This document shows, in pieces, positions 24,153 through 31,820 of a DNA stretch of 64,000 nt. Below the pieces are notes generated by a model. It made no database searches. It was not told the DNA's origin and saw only the letters and a program-made list of their open reading frames with translations. The translations under genes were made by a program, and so were the position numbers. The stretch is taken from NCBI RefSeq assembly GCF_001650495.1, contig NZ_LWCS01000013.1, positions 62,001 through 126,000 on the forward strand, in the 5' to 3' direction. This stretch comes from Mycolicibacterium iranicum (GTDB lineage: Bacteria; Actinomycetota; Actinomycetes; Mycobacteriales; Mycobacteriaceae). Position 1 is the stretch's first letter, and every line of letters begins with the position of its first letter.

Positions 24153-26501
24153 TCAGGATGAACCGCCTGCAGCGTCGAAAATTGCAGTGATCCAGCCGGT
24201 TCCCCGACTGTCGAGGTAGGCATGTGCTGCGGCGTAGATCATGTCTTCCAGCGGCAGGTCCGCCTGCATTGCCCCGCAGTTGTCGTCAGCTATCCACCCC
24301 AGGACCACCTCAAGCGCCCGGCAAATAAGCCATTGCCCCCTGTACTCTGCACAGACGGTGTCAGTGCGTTCATCTTCCCAACCCGGCTGCACCATTCCGA
24401 TGCTGAACCATTGCTGCTGAACCGCTTCGGCGAAACGGGCGCGATCCGAAGCGTCTACTCTGCCGTCAGCTGCAGCCGGCCACACCGAGTCGAAGTTCGG
24501 CGGAATTCGGGGGCCACCGTCGGCGACGATCGCAAGGCGCGCGTCGGAAACGATTGCTTCCGTGACCAGTTTGGCGGCTCGCTGGGTAAGCCCTCTGGCA
24601 CGAAGTTGCGCTACACGCTCGAAAAGGTCGGGGTACTCCCGCTCCAATCGGTGCGGAGTATTCGCGTTGGCGATAGCGTCACGTTTTCCGATTGAGGCGG
24701 GCATGGACATACCGGAGCAGGTGGCCCATTCAGTGCCCCAGCGTTGCGCGGCAGTCATGAGCGCTGTTACGTCCGACCAGGTGGTCGCTGCAGCGGCTAA
24801 GCGCCAGCCAGCCGGCTCCGCGGCCTTGACTTCTGCGAAGGCGATCAGTGTCGCAGCCGGATCGAGATTTCCGATCCATCGGCTACGAAAGCCCTCTCCA
24901 ATAGCTTGGTCAGACCAGAGCATCCGCACGCCCTTAGGGACCACAATCCCCGCGGGGACGTAACCCGCACCGTGATGTGTCAGCGCCACAACATGCCGAT
25001 CGCCAGCCGCTGAATACATCAGGCCGACGGCCCACAGTGCGAAGGTTCGGCAGGATTCGGTGGCGTACAACAGTTCCCACGCCAACCATTTAACCGTCTG
25101 TAGATCACTCGACTCGTTGCGCCGCCGTTCCAAGTCCCGGGCCGCCGCGGCCGCTACCCGGGACGGCAGCGTCGCGGCGGGAGTTGTCAACGCTGCCGTC
25201 GCGACCGATGCGCCGGCAGGCGCCATTGAGGTGTGAGCGCCGCCAATCAATGGGACAGCACCGGCGGCCGGTGGAATTGCGGCCGGAACTGAAGGCGGCG
25301 GACCCAGCGGCCCCGGGGGCAGCAAGGGTGCTGAAACCGCTGGATAGGGATTAGTACTCGACACTACCTGCGGCCCGGCAATAGACGCTGGCACGGCACC
25401 CGTGGTCGCTCCTATTAACGGATGCCAGATTCCACTCGGAGATGCCGCCGGCTGCGCCGGCGTCGCAGTGGCTACGACAGCAGGGAAGCTAGTCGTCTGA
25501 GCGCCGGTGACCGATGACAGCGGCGCAGGACCACTTGCAGGCATGACCCCTTGCAGCGCGACAGCAGGAGACGGCGATGCAGATACTGCCGGCCGTACCA
25601 AACCCGACTGCGACATTCCTCCAGTGCCCGATCCCGATAGCGGAGATGCTGAACTTCCGAACGCGGCCAACGAGCCGATGGATGAGGAACGTCCTGGTCC
25701 GGCGAGGCCTACCCCACTGCTTCCGATGTCACCAACCGCGGCTACGGACGCAGGACTGGCGCTCTGCGCCGGGGGGTGCGGTGACAGCGATGAAGAACCA
25801 GGGGTAGGCCCGGTGCTGACCCGCGGCGCAGTGTTACCAGACCTGGATTCGGCATCAGACGGGTCTGGCACCGAAAGACGAGGCTGCGTATCACCGGTCT
25901 CCACTGCCACCTCGGGTGGACGCTCAGGCGATTCGTCGGATCGCTTATCGGTCGACCGATCGTCATCGCCGGTACTAAACGGATCGCCATTCGGGGGTCC
26001 CTCCGGCAGAGGCGTAAATCCCTGGACGAATTGCACAGTTAGAGCGCGGATCTCATCGGCTGCCCCTACTGCGATTCCTCGCGCCCGCGCAGCAGCACTG
26101 GTGATGATGTTGATAGCGGTGGGACTTCTGCTCGGCACGTGTACCAGTTGTTGATGTGCCTCAGCATCAATCGTGTCAATCATCAGCTCAGCACTCATCT
26201 GGATCGCCGCAACACTCTGCATCAGATCAGCGGCAGCCTTATCCGCGTCGGCCTTATCGTCGGCCCGAACCTGAATACGCCTGTAGGCAGCGTGCATTGC
26301 TTCGAAACCATTTGACTGCGCCACACCGACAACCTGCAAGCCGTGCAAGGCGACCCGGTGAGCATCTACTGCAGCCGCAGTCGCCATCGCCAGACGACGT
26401 TGAGCAGCAGCCCGTCCTTCAGATTGCTCGCGGGTGACCGGCCATACATCGGGCGCCACGATGAAGCGTGAATAGCTACGAGCGGGTGGTGGAGCGGCCA
26501 T
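24153..26501 (-). CDS. large Ala/Pro/Ser-rich protein, DUF5632/DUF5631-like
   Basis: A 782-residue protein. Residues ~1-165 are helical, ~165-470 form a long low-complexity Ser/Pro/Ala linker, and ~480-780 make a folded C-terminal region with LQTVKWLAWELLYATE, VVALTHHGAGYVPAG and PKGVRMLWSD. The last pieces recall the DUF5632/DUF5631 domains of mycobacterial proteins such as Rv2082 and Rv0026 (from memory). No signal peptide or membrane helix is seen. Overlapping start/stop with the upstream membrane protein and the EspC-like gene beyond point to an ESX (type VII) secretion context. Confidence 0.7.
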   Translation of the reverse strand: MAAPPPARSYSRFIVAPDVWPVTREQSEGRAAAQRRLAMATAAAVDAHRVALHGLQVVGVAQSNGFEAMHAAYRRIQVRADDKADADKAAADLMQSVAAIQMSAELMIDTIDAEAHQQLVHVPSRSPTAINIITSAAARARGIAVGAADEIRALTVQFVQGFTPLPEGPPNGDPFSTGDDDRSTDKRSDESPERPPEVAVETGDTQPRLSVPDPSDAESRSGNTAPRVSTGPTPGSSSLSPHPPAQSASPASVAAVGDIGSSGVGLAGPGRSSSIGSLAAFGSSASPLSGSGTGGMSQSGLVRPAVSASPSPAVALQGVMPASGPAPLSSVTGAQTTSFPAVVATATPAQPAASPSGIWHPLIGATTGAVPASIAGPQVVSSTNPYPAVSAPLLPPGPLGPPPSVPAAIPPAAGAVPLIGGAHTSMAPAGASVATAALTTPAATLPSRVAAAAARDLERRRNESSDLQTVKWLAWELLYATESCRTFALWAVGLMYSAAGDRHVVALTHHGAGYVPAGIVVPKGVRMLWSDQAIGEGFRSRWIGNLDPAATLIAFAEVKAAEPAGWRLAAAATTWSDVTALMTAAQRWGTEWATCSGMSMPASIGKRDAIANANTPHRLEREYPDLFERVAQLRARGLTQRAAKLVTEAIVSDARLAIVADGGPRIPPNFDSVWPAAADGRVDASDRARFAEAVQQQWFSIGMVQPGWEDERTDTVCAEYRGQWLICRALEVVLGWIADDNCGAMQADLPLEDMIYAAAHAYLDSRGTGWITAIFDAAGGSS

Positions 26502-27025
26502 TAGCCGGCCCCCGTTTCTTCGCAGGCACTTTCAGCGGCCCGCAGGGCACTCGAGTACTGATCAACCATGTCGTTGGAAACGGATGCGGGTTCACGGCGC
26601 AAATCTGCGTCGACCACAGCCACGATCGACCGCCGGACATCAGCGAGCGCATCAACAATTTCTCGTGGTACGCCTGGACCTAGCCGGGTGGCCATATAGT
26701 TCAACTCCGCACCCACCGCGCTGAAGTAGTAGCCCTGCACCCCCAGGCTTTGTGATGACTCCCAGTCATTGGCCCGGTCGACGCGATCGATGAAGGCGCC
26801 ACGCGCAATCCCAACACCGCTCTTGAAGTTCCTCAGGCCAACACACGCCTCAATTGCTGCGTCGCGCTTTTCTGAGGGCTCCGCAGCAGACGTGGACGAG
26901 GTCGACGGCCTTATCGCGTGTTCAGACTGCCCACTTGGGAAGATCTTGAGACTCACAGCGAGTGACATGATGGCAACGACGGTGCTAACGACCGCGAGGT
27001 AGAACGCCAGCTTGCTCACAGTCAC
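26501..27025 (-). CDS. membrane-anchored protein of ESX-associated operon
   Basis: A 174-residue protein with one N-terminal transmembrane helix (LAFYLAVVSTVVAIMSLAVSL, residues ~6-26), a short Ser/Thr linker and a helical extracytoplasmic or cytoplasmic domain containing Cys near residues 61 and 168. It overlaps the genes on both sides by three to four bases, a sign of translational coupling with the EspC-like and DUF5632-like genes. No family name is certain. Confidence 0.7.
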   Translation of the reverse strand: MTVSKLAFYLAVVSTVVAIMSLAVSLKIFPSGQSEHAIRPSTSSTSAAEPSEKRDAAIEACVGLRNFKSGVGIARGAFIDRVDRANDWESSQSLGVQGYYFSAVGAELNYMATRLGPGVPREIVDALADVRRSIVAVVDADLRREPASVSNDMVDQYSSALRAAESACEETGAG

Positions 27026-27318
27026 TCCACCACGGAACGAAGCTGTGTCGCGTTCAGTTCATCAACGACAACAAGGGAATTCACTGCTGCGGCCGCTGCA
27101 GTGCTTAATGCTTCAACCCGCAGAAGGAGCCCCGCCGCGTGACCCTGCTGGGCAGCGACAGAAGTGAAGTCTGCGAGGCCGGCTGCGGCGTCGATGATGG
27201 ACAGACTGCCGCTAGCGATTGGACCGGCCGGTTCAACAGACGCGGCGTCTGAACCGGCCACGCCAGCTGCCGCAATTCCGCCCCACGCGGTGGCCGGCTG
27301 CAGATCTAGACGCTCCAT
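27022..27318 (-). CDS. EspC/DUF2580-like ESX substrate
   Basis: A 98-residue Ala-rich helical-hairpin protein starting MERLDLQPATAWGGIAAAG and running through LADFTSVAAQQGHAAGLL. This matches the EspC-like family of ESX-1 secretion-associated proteins (DUF2580), about 100 residues long and built of two helices. The ATG at 27318 is chosen from family length; the frame continues upstream without a good start. First gene of a four-gene operon whose stops and starts overlap (27022-27025). Confidence 0.7.
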   Translation of the reverse strand: MERLDLQPATAWGGIAAAGVAGSDAASVEPAGPIASGSLSIIDAAAGLADFTSVAAQQGHAAGLLLRVEALSTAAAAAVNSLVVVDELNATQLRSVVE

Positions 27319-27605
27319 GACCCATAAAGTACCGCTTCGCACAGACACTTCGCCACAGCTGAGCACACATTCGTTTAGCGGATACTCCCAGTTCAGTGGG
27401 CTGATCTGCAATTTCAAGCAAACAGGACACTGGCAGCCGCGTCATGTCCAGAACGTTTGATTCCAGCCGAACTCTCATATGTCAGGATCAGTCACGCTGG
27501 AATTGATGCCGCCGCCTGTTTGCATGGCCAGCAATGCCCCATCAAGTGAAGGCGGAACACGACATGCGTCGCATCTGACGGGGTAGCGCCGAGCCAGGGT
27601 ACGCG

Positions 27606-28478
27606 TTAATTCCTATTTGGATAGACCACTTTGGCGAGTTCTCGGGCGGCCTCAAATGTGCTGCGGTCCAACTCTTTACGCCGTGCCCGCTCAGCCACAC
27701 TCGACAATAATATCTTCATGGCATCCGCGTTTCGGAGCGCGAATTCTACCGCGTCGCATGCGGAACGAATTACCGGAGCGGTGGCACCGTGTTGCTGTGT
27801 ACCCGATGCACTTCGGACGGCAGCACGAGGAACCTCGACGATGCGAATCGGTTCTCCGTGCCGCTGTGCTGCTGTACGCGCGGCCGAGGCGTCTCTGCGG
27901 CACGTGTCAGAGCAATAGCGACGCGGACGCCCCCGCCGGGAAGTGACTTCGGGATCTAGCATGACCGCGTCGCAACGGACGCACCGGTTCGGATCTGATG
28001 TCGGGTAGTTGTCCGCTGCGATCGGTTGATGATGGTCAACGCCAACTGCGCTATGGCTCCCCAGACTTGCGCCGTTTGCGCGGAGGGCCGCGGCGTTTCG
28101 AGACTCCGTTGCACGCTGCGCGCCGCCCTCGTCAGCACGCGCTCTGCGAAGGACATTTTGGAGGTCGCGAACCTCGACCTCAGCGAGAGTAGCGATCGAC
28201 GCGATCGTCTGACCGCGGTCCCTCATCCGCCCAGTAACCGTTTGCAGGTTGACGAAATGACTCACACGCTTGCGGGCTGCGTCCGTGCGCACGTTTTCAT
28301 TCACTTGATCGAGGCGCGCACTCTCCCAAGCGTCAACGGCGCCCAGCCGCTGGAGCAGCACACGAACCGAGGCGGCATCGTCTACATTGGCACGTTCAAG
28401 GCTCGCGCGTTTCTCGTTCGCCCTGCGCTGCGCTTCCACCGCACGCTTGCGCGCCCGTAACTTCTCACTTCCGCTCAT
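27606..28478 (-). CDS. hypothetical protein with Cys zinc-binding motif
   Basis: A 290-residue Arg/Ala-rich protein. The N-terminal half is coiled-coil-like (RKRAVEAQRRANEKRASLER). A helix-turn-helix-like region (QTIASIATLAEVEVRDLQNVL) lies near residue 90. A CVRCD ... RRYCSDTCRRDA cluster (residues ~165-200) resembles a small treble-clef zinc finger such as those in transposition or plasmid regulators. It ends with FEAARELAKVVYPN. Probably a DNA-binding accessory protein of the second element; the function is unknown. Confidence 0.6.
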   Translation of the reverse strand: MSGSEKLRARKRAVEAQRRANEKRASLERANVDDAASVRVLLQRLGAVDAWESARLDQVNENVRTDAARKRVSHFVNLQTVTGRMRDRGQTIASIATLAEVEVRDLQNVLRRARADEGGAQRATESRNAAALRANGASLGSHSAVGVDHHQPIAADNYPTSDPNRCVRCDAVMLDPEVTSRRGRPRRYCSDTCRRDASAARTAAQRHGEPIRIVEVPRAAVRSASGTQQHGATAPVIRSACDAVEFALRNADAMKILLSSVAERARRKELDRSTFEAARELAKVVYPNRN

Positions 28479-28639
28479 AGACGCAAACGTAGGACGAGCC
28501 GCGCGCTATCGTCCACCACCACAGCCAAATTCGCGAGCAACTAGGGGCTGGCTGCTCGGAATGATCCGAACTGCCCACGATGCCACCGCGCCGTCCACGC
28601 AGGGAGAGTCGGTTACTACACCAATCAGCGGCAAGCCGT

Positions 28640-29566
28640 TTAACCGTCAGTCGTCGACGGTTGTTCGCCCTCACGGCGGCTTATGTAGTTGCCGCGCGCC
28701 GCGCGCCTCTCTGCGTCGGCGACGTCAGCGTTGAATGTGGCGGCGAACTCTGTGTACTTGACGTCGAGCAGGTGCTCGTCAGGCGGCGCGGGTTGCACGG
28801 CGGCTGGATTTGTGAGGGCGTAGTAGGCGTAGCGGCTGTCGAGACGGTTTTCCGGCACCAAAGTGATTAGCCTTGGGGTGAGTCCGCACTCTGCCGCCAG
28901 GTTCCAAAACTCTTCAATGGTGAAGGTGGTGGTCGATGCGAGGTTTCGGTCGTAGGCCGTCCCGGCGAAGCCGCGGGTCCGACGATCGCTGGTGTGGTAC
29001 TTGATCTGGACCAACGCCATGCCTTCGGGAGCCAACACGGTGCGGGCGATTTCAAGGATGGCCCGTACCGCGTCGGTGTCGGTCGTTAATTCGATCACGT
29101 ATAGACACAGGAAGACGTCGCTGCTGCCCGCCAATCCGACGGTGGCTTGTTCGGGGCAGGTGAGGTCGATGCGCCGTGTCTCGACGGGTGTCGTGCAAGT
29201 TGCGCGGACTTGTCGGACGCATTCGTCGAGGTTTTCTTCGGAGATGTCGGCGGCGATGAAGCGCTGCGCATGGGGGGCGAAAGCCACGGCGTTGGCCCCG
29301 CCGCCGGCGCCCCACTCCATCACCGTGTTCGGGCTGGGCGAATTAAGGGCTCGGGCGAAGGTCTCATAGATCTTCCAATGGTCGTCACCAACCTCCAGCC
29401 AGGCTTGATCGCCGATTCCGTTGCGCCAGTGCGAGTTCGCTTCCCAGGCCGATCCTGTGGGCGCCGACCAGTAGCGGGCGGCTTGCCCGGCGATCCGGTT
29501 CCGGAATCGCCGACTTCCCGCTGCTGCCAGCGCTGCAGCCAGGATTCGCTCCCCTCGCACTGCCAC
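28640..29566 (-). CDS. class I SAM-dependent methyltransferase
   Basis: A 308-residue enzyme with a Rossmann-type SAM site: motif I VMEWGAGGGANAVAFAP (~residue 90), acidic residue in FIAADISEENL, and a later DVFLCLYVIEL (motif IV). The open frame starts far upstream at 29794, but GTG 29566 with GGAGG 7 bases before it removes an implausible N-terminus. N-terminal IAGQAARYW and C-terminal TYAYYALTN-like segments resemble methyltransferases that modify sugars or small metabolites. The substrate is unknown. Confidence 0.75.
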   Translation of the reverse strand: MAVRGERILAAALAAAGSRRFRNRIAGQAARYWSAPTGSAWEANSHWRNGIGDQAWLEVGDDHWKIYETFARALNSPSPNTVMEWGAGGGANAVAFAPHAQRFIAADISEENLDECVRQVRATCTTPVETRRIDLTCPEQATVGLAGSSDVFLCLYVIELTTDTDAVRAILEIARTVLAPEGMALVQIKYHTSDRRTRGFAGTAYDRNLASTTTFTIEEFWNLAAECGLTPRLITLVPENRLDSRYAYYALTNPAAVQPAPPDEHLLDVKYTEFAATFNADVADAERRAARGNYISRREGEQPSTTDG

Positions 29567-29973
29567 GTCAATACCTCCGGTCAAAAACTTGTTTCCGGTT
29601 GCGCTGACAGTAACCGGCCTTACGTTGAAATGGCCGCCTTCGACGCCGGACCGACCCGGCCCGACGCGACGCCGCCCACTAACGACGCCAGTGATGAGCT
29701 GGGTGTCGGCGGCGAAGCATTTGCTGATTACAGATAGCGAAGGTGCTCCTGATTTCGGGCGCGGCGGGAAGAGTTGCAGACGGTTGACCGGCAAGTGGCG
29801 ATGGTGCTTGACCGCGTGGCGACCTCTTCCGATTCAGCGGCGGGTGTCAACCGTCGTCATAGGAGCCCAGGGCAAGGCCATGTCGATCGGCTTCTGACAT
29901 CATCTACTATCTCGGTACGTAGGTTGTAGACGCGAGGCGATTACTTTGCCGGGCCCCACGGTAGGGAGTAGAT
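29567..29973. other. intergenic region with BlaI-type operator candidate
   Basis: No supported gene. A 102-codon plus-strand frame ends in VVIGAQGKAMSIGF, which could be the tail of a lost gene. The right end holds the TACTAT-N5-TACGTA site and the leader of the MPT63-like gene. Confidence 0.45.
29905..29921 (+). promoter_or_regulatory. TACTAT-N5-TACGTA operator candidate, site 1
   Basis: The 17-bp site is TACTAT-CTCGG-TACGTA, ending 52 bases before the MPT63-like start. The left half is identical to that of the site in front of ripA (61548), and the right half is shared by all six sites in the window. Presumed target of the BlaI-type repressor encoded at 60944-61306. Confidence 0.5.
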
Positions 29974-30522
29974 GTGCTCAAGTTCTGTTTGATGGCGGTA
30001 TTGGCTGTGATGGCGCCGATGGCGGGACTGGGCTCGGCTGGGGCGGCGTCGGCGGCGGAGCACTGTTTGCACCGCTTTGGAGCGCATCAGCAGGTAGCGG
30101 ACGGTGGTGGCATTCAGAGTTGGTCGGTCGCGGATCTGAAGAAAAGCGGTGATGTGCCTGACTTCCCGGTGGCCGGCCAGCTGTGGGAAGCGACCGCGAC
30201 GGTGACGGCGATCTTGGGCACTTCGACACCGGTAATCCCCAACTTCGCCGCAACCTCTGTAGGCGCCCGCTACCCAGCGCTGTGGCAGATGGCCAGCCCG
30301 CGGGGAATTTCCCCGGCCACCTTGACTCAAGGGCAGACGGCCACCGGCAAGATCTACTTTGACGTCACCAGCGAGTACCCCATGGCGGTCACGTACACCG
30401 CCGGTGGCGCCAGGCCACTGATGTGGTGCTGCGGCGAGACGATGATGGCGATGCCGATGGACGCATGCCCTTGCTGCGCCAACATGAAGGAACCGTGCCC
30501 CTGCTGTGCGGGAAAGATGTAG
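29974..30522 (+). CDS. MPT63-like secreted protein with Cys-rich C-terminal tail
   Basis: A 182-residue exported protein. The signal peptide is ~residues 1-28 (MAPMAGLGSAGAASAA). Residues ~30-150 match the MPT63/DUF1942 beta-sandwich (GGGIQSWSVADLKKSGD, FPVAGQLWEATATV, YPALWQMASP). The last ~32 residues add eight Cys as CC, CPCC and CPCC plus several Met, a composition that suggests soft-metal binding; MPT63 itself has no such tail. GTG 29974 is preceded by AGGGAG. It sits between a BlaI-type operator candidate and metal-resistance genes, so a role in copper or other metal stress is inferred. Confidence 0.75.
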   Translation: MLKFCLMAVLAVMAPMAGLGSAGAASAAEHCLHRFGAHQQVADGGGIQSWSVADLKKSGDVPDFPVAGQLWEATATVTAILGTSTPVIPNFAATSVGARYPALWQMASPRGISPATLTQGQTATGKIYFDVTSEYPMAVTYTAGGARPLMWCCGETMMAMPMDACPCCANMKEPCPCCAGKM

Positions 30523-30728
30523 GGACGAGCAGCCATTGTCTGGCGGCCGACCCGTGTGGCGGGCGGGCCAGACGGTGAAACCATGGGTCACGCGCTGCAG
30601 GTCTGCCAGGTTGCGATGAAAGCGAGCCAGGGATCTGATAAACCAGGCCGAATATTCTTAAGGGTCTTCTTTCCACGCCCTTGCCACGTGAGGCAACCGA
30701 TGCCGTTCAGTAGATACGAGACAGACGT

Positions 30729-31412
30729 CTATCCGCGCACCAAAGCCTGGTCAAGCGCTGTGGAGAGGTCTTCATAACTGCGCGGCTGGATGCGTTCGCC
30801 GTTGAGGAAGAAGGTCGGGGTTCCTTGCACGCCTAATGCGGTGCCGTCGGCGATGTCGAGCTGGATGCGTTCCAGGGTGGCCGGGTCGTTGTAGGTGTCG
30901 TCGAATGCGCTCATGTCCAGGCCGAGTTGCTGGGCGAAGCCGCGGAATACGTCGTCGGCGGGAGTCTGCTGCTCGCCCCATTCTGCTTGTGTCTCATACA
31001 TTTTCCGGTACATGGGTTCGAGTTGGCCTTGTTGGGCGGCGGCCTCGACCGCGCGTGCGGCGCGCTCGGCGTTGAAGTGCGAGCGCAGCGGGAAGTAGCG
31101 CAGCACGAAGTTCACCCGATCGCCGTACTCGGCGCGCAGCTGCTCAATGGCGGGATACACCGCGCGACAGCCCTCGCACTCGAAATCGAGGAATTCCACG
31201 AAGTAGGCGTCGCTGTCGGGTACCGAGTTGAGCCGGTGACTGTTGTCTCGGACCGTCTGTCCGGCTGCCCCATCAAGTTGAATCGGAGGCGCCGAGTCGG
31301 TTCCTCGGACCGAGAGGAACACCGCGGTCCCGATCGTTGCTAACGCGATAACGAAGACGGTCAGCAGAACGCGGGTGTTGGTCAGGATCGCTCCGAGACC
31401 TTTCATGTTCAT
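30729..31412 (-). CDS. membrane-anchored DsbA-like thioredoxin-fold protein
   Basis: A 227-residue protein with an N-terminal membrane anchor (RVLLTVFVIALATIGTAVFL, residues ~13-32). A DsbA-type thioredoxin fold follows: FLDFECEGCRAVYP gives the CxxC active site (CEGC, ~residue 86) and GVQGTPTFFLNG supplies the cis-Pro loop. These enzymes form or isomerise disulfides outside the membrane. The frame is open much further upstream, but that part overlaps the divergent repressor gene, so ATG 31412 (or 31406) is chosen. It shares an 18-base divergent promoter with the CadC-like gene. Confidence 0.8.
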   Translation of the reverse strand: MNMKGLGAILTNTRVLLTVFVIALATIGTAVFLSVRGTDSAPPIQLDGAAGQTVRDNSHRLNSVPDSDAYFVEFLDFECEGCRAVYPAIEQLRAEYGDRVNFVLRYFPLRSHFNAERAARAVEAAAQQGQLEPMYRKMYETQAEWGEQQTPADDVFRGFAQQLGLDMSAFDDTYNDPATLERIQLDIADGTALGVQGTPTFFLNGERIQPRSYEDLSTALDQALVRG

Positions 31413-31438
31413 ATCGACGTACTTTAGTATATGGATAT
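31411..31438. promoter_or_regulatory. imperfect 12-4-12 palindrome, ArsR/SmtB-type operator candidate
   Basis: ATATCGACGTAC and GTATATGGATAT flank TTTA (nine of twelve positions symmetric). It covers the start codons of the divergent DsbA-like (31412) and CadC-like (31431) genes. ATAT-ended 12-2-12-type palindromes are usual for ArsR/SmtB repressors, so it is probably bound by the CadC-like protein. Confidence 0.5.
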
Positions 31439-31820
31439 GAGTGAACCGGTGGATACCTGCGATCTGCTCTGCCTGAACCTGCCCCACGCGGAGTCCATTC
31501 GCGCCACGGTGCCCGACAGCGCCACCGTCCAGGCCGCCGCCGCGGCGGCGCGCGGCCTCAGCGATGCGACCCGGTTGTCCATTGCGGCCGCCCTGGCGGC
31601 CGGCGACGAATTGTGCGTGTGCGATATGGCCTGGGTGGTCGGACAGCCGCAAGGCTTGGTGTCCCACCATCTGCGCCAGCTCAAGAACGCGGCGCTGGTG
31701 TCGTCGCGCCGTCAGGGCAAGTTGGTCATGTATCAGCTGACCGAGCGCGGACGCGAGTTAACCGCAGCTGTTTTGCCGAGCGTGGCCGCAACTAGCGCTA
31801 AGGAAGCCAATCGTGTCTGA
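31431..31820 (+). CDS. cadC: CadC-like ArsR/SmtB metal-sensing repressor
   Basis: A 129-residue winged-helix repressor. The N-terminal CDLLC (residues 9-13) and the ELCVCD motif in the recognition-helix region (~residue 61) together reproduce the four-Cys Cd/Pb/Zn site of CadC. The HTH reads VVGQPQGLVSHHLRQLKNAALV. Metal binding should release the promoter. It overlaps the downstream ATPase gene by eight bases, and both start codons of the divergent pair lie inside a palindrome. It is not CmtR-like in sequence. Confidence 0.85.
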   Translation: MDMSEPVDTCDLLCLNLPHAESIRATVPDSATVQAAAAAARGLSDATRLSIAAALAAGDELCVCDMAWVVGQPQGLVSHHLRQLKNAALVSSRRQGKLVMYQLTERGRELTAAVLPSVAATSAKEANRV

